Assembly: GCA_964414345.1 (NCBI GenBank) | Contig: CAYPWF010000003.1 | Span: 1-64,000, forward strand | DNA: 64,000 nucleotides | Direction: 5' to 3' | From: Desulfocorpusculum sp964414345 | Lineage (GTDB): Bacteria > Desulfobacterota > Desulfocorpusculales > Desulfocorpusculum | Part shown: positions 61,097 through 64,000 of the stretch, piece by piece | How positions within the stretch are numbered: position 1 is the first letter of the stretch | Layout: every line of letters starts with the position of its first letter | Translations under genes and position numbers: made by a program | The notes under the pieces: model-generated | What the model was told of the DNA's origin: nothing | The model's database searches: none | What the model saw: only the letters and a program-made list of their open reading frames with translations

Positions 61097-61263
61097 AGCC
61101 TTTTCAGAGATGATTTTTGGCTTCTTGTTCAGATGCGTTTCTTGATGCCTATGACTCCTTTGTTTGACTGGGCCCACACCATCTTCTATACTCCCATGGT
61201 GTCTGGAGTCTTACCCAAAACACCTCAAAAACAGAGGGAATCGGCCGAGGAGGAGATGAGAAA

Positions 61264-62298
61264 ATGCTAGTGCCCATGAGGATACTTTTGGATCACGCTG
61301 CTGAGAATGGATACGGTCTGGCGGCCTTCAACGTAAACAATATGGAGCAAATTCAGGCCATAATGGAGGCAGCCAAAGAGACGGAGTCCCCGGTCATAAT
61401 CCAAGCATCCAGAGGAGCCCGCAAGTACACCAACGACGCGTTTCTGCGACACCTCATGTTGGGTGCAGCCGAGTTATACCCACAGCTTCCCATTGCCATG
61501 CATCTTGACCACGGGAATTCGCCGGAGACCTGTTTCAGCGCCATAAAGCAGGGTTTTACAAGTGTCATGATGGACGGCTCCCTCATGGAAGACGGTAAGA
61601 CCCCCAGCTCTTACCAATACAACGTGAAGGTGACCCGCCAGGTGGTAAAGGCGGCCCACCGAAAAGGCGTAACAGTGGAAGGTGAGATAGGTACCCTTGG
61701 AGGCATTGAAGATGGCCACGGAGCCGGTTTGAGCTCAGAGGAAGCCAAACGCCATCTGACCGATCCACAACAGGCCGAGCGCTTTGTGCGGGACACGGGG
61801 GTGGATGCCCTGGCAGTAGCCATAGGCACAAGCCACGGAGCATACAAGTTCTCGAGGCCCCCCACAGGCGAAGTCTTGGTGATGAGCCTCATAGAGGAGA
61901 TTCACCGCAGGATACCCAACACACACCTTGTGATGCACGGTTCCTCCAGCGTGCCTCAGGAACTTCTGGAGATCATCCGCCGCTACGGCGGGCAGATGAG
62001 GGAAACCTACGGGGTGCCGGTGGAGGAAATCCAAAGAGGGATAAAGCATGGCGTAAGAAAAATCAATGTGGACACGGACAACCGGCTGGCCATGACCGGC
62101 GCCATAAGAAGGGTCTTCGCCGAATCCCCTGACAAGTTCGACCCCAGGGACTACCTGGGGGAGGCCCGTGCAGCCATGAAAAAGGTGTGCATTGAGCGTA
62201 TGGTGGCCTTTGGACAGGCTGGAAATGCTCCCAAGATAAAACCCATCACCTGTAAGCAAATGGTGATCTTTTACAAGACCGGGGTCAGGCCCGGGTGA
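61264..62298 (+). CDS. Class II fructose-bisphosphate aldolase family protein
   Basis: 344 aa. AFNVNNMEQIQAIMEAA, AMHLDHGNSPETC (zinc His/catalytic Asp), VEGEIGTLGGIEDG and HGSSSVPQELL are class II aldolase motifs; KINVDTDNRLAMTGAIR matches the C-terminal phosphate loop. It resembles the long, class IIB aldolases of anaerobes. It cleaves fructose-1,6-bisphosphate or a related ketose-phosphate. GAGGAG precedes ATG 61264. Confidence 0.9.
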   Translation: MLVPMRILLDHAAENGYGLAAFNVNNMEQIQAIMEAAKETESPVIIQASRGARKYTNDAFLRHLMLGAAELYPQLPIAMHLDHGNSPETCFSAIKQGFTSVMMDGSLMEDGKTPSSYQYNVKVTRQVVKAAHRKGVTVEGEIGTLGGIEDGHGAGLSSEEAKRHLTDPQQAERFVRDTGVDALAVAIGTSHGAYKFSRPPTGEVLVMSLIEEIHRRIPNTHLVMHGSSSVPQELLEIIRRYGGQMRETYGVPVEEIQRGIKHGVRKINVDTDNRLAMTGAIRRVFAESPDKFDPRDYLGEARAAMKKVCIERMVAFGQAGNAPKIKPITCKQMVIFYKTGVRPG

Positions 62299-62345
62299 GA
62301 CCAGCCCCCTGGCAAATCCTTCCCCTAAAGAGTTAAGGAGGGCCC

Positions 62346-63275
62346 ATGGAGTGCTTCTTGCTGGGCTCGGGGGGCATGATGCCCATGCCTTACCGGTACC
62401 TCACGTCTCTGGTGGTGCGCCTCCAGGGGGCCATGTACATGTTCGATGCCGGGGAAGGCACCCAGATCGCCCTGAAGAAGGCAGCCATAGGGATAAAAAA
62501 CCTGAGGGTTTTGGCTTTGAGCCACCTCCACGGAGATCACTGCCTCGGCATACCGGGCATCTTGATGATGCGGGCCCAACTGGAAGAACCCTGCCCTCTT
62601 ACCATTTTGGGGCCACCCGGTACAGAGGATTTCTTGAAAGGAGTGCATCAGGCTCTTCGGTTCCATTTGAGCTTCCCTTTGAACTTCCTGGAGTGGAGCC
62701 AAGACGGCTCTCAGGAGCCTTACAAGGATGATCTGGTGAGAATCTCCTGGGCTCCTCTGAGCCACACCACATTTTGCCTTGGGTTCCGTTTGGAAGAACA
62801 CCAGAGGCCTGGCAAGTTCAGGCCGGATTCCGCAAGGAAGCTTGGGGTTCCCCAAGGGCCCTTGTGGGGTGAGCTTCAGAAAGGCAGGGAGGTGCTTCTG
62901 GAAAACGGCACAAGGGTCTCCCCAGGGCAGGTGACAGGAAACCCTAGAAGGGGGAGAAGCCTGTGTTATGCAGTGGACACCAAAGCCTGCAAGGGACTGT
63001 ATCGACTTTGCAGAGAAGTGGACTTGGCTTTCTTGGACGGCATGTTTCTCCCCCAACACTCCCAAGAAGCCGCTCAAAAGGGCCATATGACCGTGGAGGA
63101 CGCGGCCAGGGTGGCCTCTAGGGCAAATGCCAGGAGGGCGGTCCTGGTGCATTTGAGCCCAAGGTACAGGGAGGAATCTGAGTTGAAGGCATTGGAAGAG
63201 GCGGCCAGGGAAAGACACCCAGAGGCCCAGGTGGGAAAAGACCTCACCATGTACAGCATCGCCTTGCCCGACTGA
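62346..63275 (+). CDS. rnz: RNase Z-like metallo-beta-lactamase fold nuclease
   Basis: 309 aa. SHLHGDHCLGIPG is the HxHxDH zinc motif, FDAGEGTQIALKKA matches the RNase Z opening, LGFRLEEHQRPGKF and YAVDTKACKG are seen in tRNase Z of the ELAC1 type, and LVHLSPRYRE provides the last His. It is expected to remove 3' trailers from tRNA precursors lacking encoded CCA, as the tRNA-Arg here. AAGGAGGG precedes the ATG. Confidence 0.9.
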   Translation: MECFLLGSGGMMPMPYRYLTSLVVRLQGAMYMFDAGEGTQIALKKAAIGIKNLRVLALSHLHGDHCLGIPGILMMRAQLEEPCPLTILGPPGTEDFLKGVHQALRFHLSFPLNFLEWSQDGSQEPYKDDLVRISWAPLSHTTFCLGFRLEEHQRPGKFRPDSARKLGVPQGPLWGELQKGREVLLENGTRVSPGQVTGNPRRGRSLCYAVDTKACKGLYRLCREVDLAFLDGMFLPQHSQEAAQKGHMTVEDAARVASRANARRAVLVHLSPRYREESELKALEEAARERHPEAQVGKDLTMYSIALPD

Positions 63276-63300
63276 CCTCCCCTTTTTTGAGAGACCGGAT

Positions 63301-63849
63301 GTGGAAATGACACTCTCCACCTTCCAAGCAGAACTTCTTTTTGGGTCAGAACTGCATCAAAGAGTGATCCTGGAGGGCATGCTTAAAGCCGAGAGGTTCG
63401 TTTGGATGGCTACTGCCAACCTCAAGGACATGCACATAAAAAAGGCAGGAAGATTCAGGCCGATCCTGGAGGTCTTGGAAGAGCTGGCCCTAAGGGGTAT
63501 ATCCTTTCGCATTGTGCATGGGGAGCTCCCTTCAAGGCCTTTTAGGCAGACCCTGGAGAGGCTTGGGGCCTTGAGCTCAGGCGCACTGGAGCTTCAAATC
63601 TGCCCTCGCAGCCATTGGAAGATACTCATAGTGGACGGTCTGAAAGCCTACATGGGCTCAGCCAACTTTACCGGCGCCGGGCTGGGAGCCAAGTCTGAAA
63701 AACGCAGAAACCTTGAGTTGGGCCTCTGGAGCCAGGACCCGGCGTTTGTAAAAGAGATCCAGCGCATTTTTGACCAATTCTGGATTGGAGAGCAATGCCG
63801 GGACTGCGGCCTAAGCAGGCAATGCCCGGATCCCATAGGCGAAACTTAA
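63301..63849 (+). CDS. Single-HKD phospholipase D-like protein with C-terminal Cys cluster
   Basis: 182 aa. One HKD motif (SHWKILIVDG...GSANFTGAGLG, HxK(x)4D form) and an N-terminal strand-helix half; PLD enzymes need two HKD motifs, so this one should work as a dimer, as in Nuc/BfiL-type nucleases. It ends CRDCGLSRQCP, a three-Cys cluster that may bind metal. It could be a nuclease or membrane-lipid enzyme. GTG 63301 or ATG 63307 is the start. Confidence 0.75.
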   Translation: MEMTLSTFQAELLFGSELHQRVILEGMLKAERFVWMATANLKDMHIKKAGRFRPILEVLEELALRGISFRIVHGELPSRPFRQTLERLGALSSGALELQICPRSHWKILIVDGLKAYMGSANFTGAGLGAKSEKRRNLELGLWSQDPAFVKEIQRIFDQFWIGEQCRDCGLSRQCPDPIGET

Positions 63850-63859
63850 GGCCGGCCTC

Positions 63860-64000
63860 GCCTGCATTATTCACGATTAGTGGATAATGCGGGCTATCTT
63901 AATGACGTGTTATGACAAACCGGGCAATGCTCAAAGACACCTTGGTTTTCGGTTCCAGACTTGGTCCTGGTTTGAGTCGGAATATGTCAAACCGTACCGC
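63860..64000 (+). repeat. Dispersed intergenic repeat, copy 7, truncated by the window end
   Basis: It begins GCCTGCATTATTCACGATTAGTGGATAATGCGGGC (an 11-nt loop hairpin), continues through ACCGGGCAATGCTCAAAGAC and TTTGAGTCGGAATATGTC, and is cut by the window edge before the GGGGGC hairpin and right end. Confidence 0.85.

Noticed and set aside
1..64000. Prophage, integron, complete IS element or CRISPR array
   Set aside because: No integrase, transposase, capsid or cas-like frame is present; only the non-coding IS200/IS605-like remnant and MITE-like repeats were found.

Overview
This window reads as about 64 kb of chromosome from a Gram-negative bacterium. Signal peptides, a lipoprotein, an outer-membrane barrel of FapF type, sigma-54 control, TRAP and peptide ABC transporters, a two-subunit FAD/Fe-S glycolate-oxidase-like enzyme and NDP-forming acyl-CoA synthetase chemistry together fit a deltaproteobacterium (Desulfobacterota, syntroph or sulfate-reducer type). 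That placement is inference. No rRNA operon, CRISPR array, phage or complete transposon was seen. One 100-N assembly gap lies at 3814-3913.

Layout. 0.2-4.6 kb: a PIG-L deacetylase, a secreted His/Tyr/Trp-rich polypeptide, a degenerate secreted nuclease-fold protein and a secreted subtilase with Ig-like repeats. 4.87-9.2 kb: the most interesting block, a Fap-like functional-amyloid operon. It has a candidate sigma-54 promoter, three secreted subunits each with three Asn/Gln-rich repeats, a periplasmic C39 peptidase (FapD-like), and first and last genes that each join a double-glycine motif to a single subunit-like repeat. 9.4-16.2 kb: a half-size MFS protein, a YbjN-like protein, a degenerate GGDEF/HD-GYP protein, a TPR lipoprotein and a FapF-like outer-membrane barrel. 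16.7-18.1 kb (minus): a PilZ/zinc-ribbon/AAA+/Fis sigma-54 activator, which together with the HD-GYP protein suggests c-di-GMP control of the amyloid genes.

18.5-33.7 kb (mostly minus) is housekeeping: tRNA-Arg, a 39-aa small ORF, a peroxiredoxin, PepF, an aminotransferase, CoaD, RsmD, a nucleotidyltransferase, Asd, PssA, Psd, Ffh and a GlcF/GlcD pair. 33.9-41.6 kb (plus) is a hydroxy-acid catabolic block: a divergent PanB-like enzyme, TRAP DctPQM, a LarA-like racemase, a DUF1537 kinase and a PdxA-type dehydrogenase. 41.7-43.6 kb (minus) holds the canonical panE-panB pair. 43.8-49.7 kb carries a YkgJ-type Cys-rich protein, an ACT-domain protein, phosphofructokinase, a FAU-1-like RNA-binding protein, an amidohydrolase and small proteins. 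49.9-56.7 kb is a complete peptide ABC transporter with an M20 peptidase. 56.8-63.8 kb holds an NDP-forming acyl-CoA synthetase alpha subunit, an enoyl-CoA hydratase, a TIM-barrel hydrolase, class II aldolase, an RNase Z family protein and a single-HKD PLD protein.

A dispersed intergenic repeat of about 190 bp runs through the window: seven long copies, one short copy and one solo hairpin. It has a GC-rich terminal hairpin, a second internal GC hairpin and imperfect terminal inverted repeats (ATTATTC-type), as expected of a MITE. One copy is interrupted by a ~150-bp hairpin-rich IS200/IS605-like remnant. Several copies abut genes and supply their stop codons (rsmD, the sigma-54 activator).
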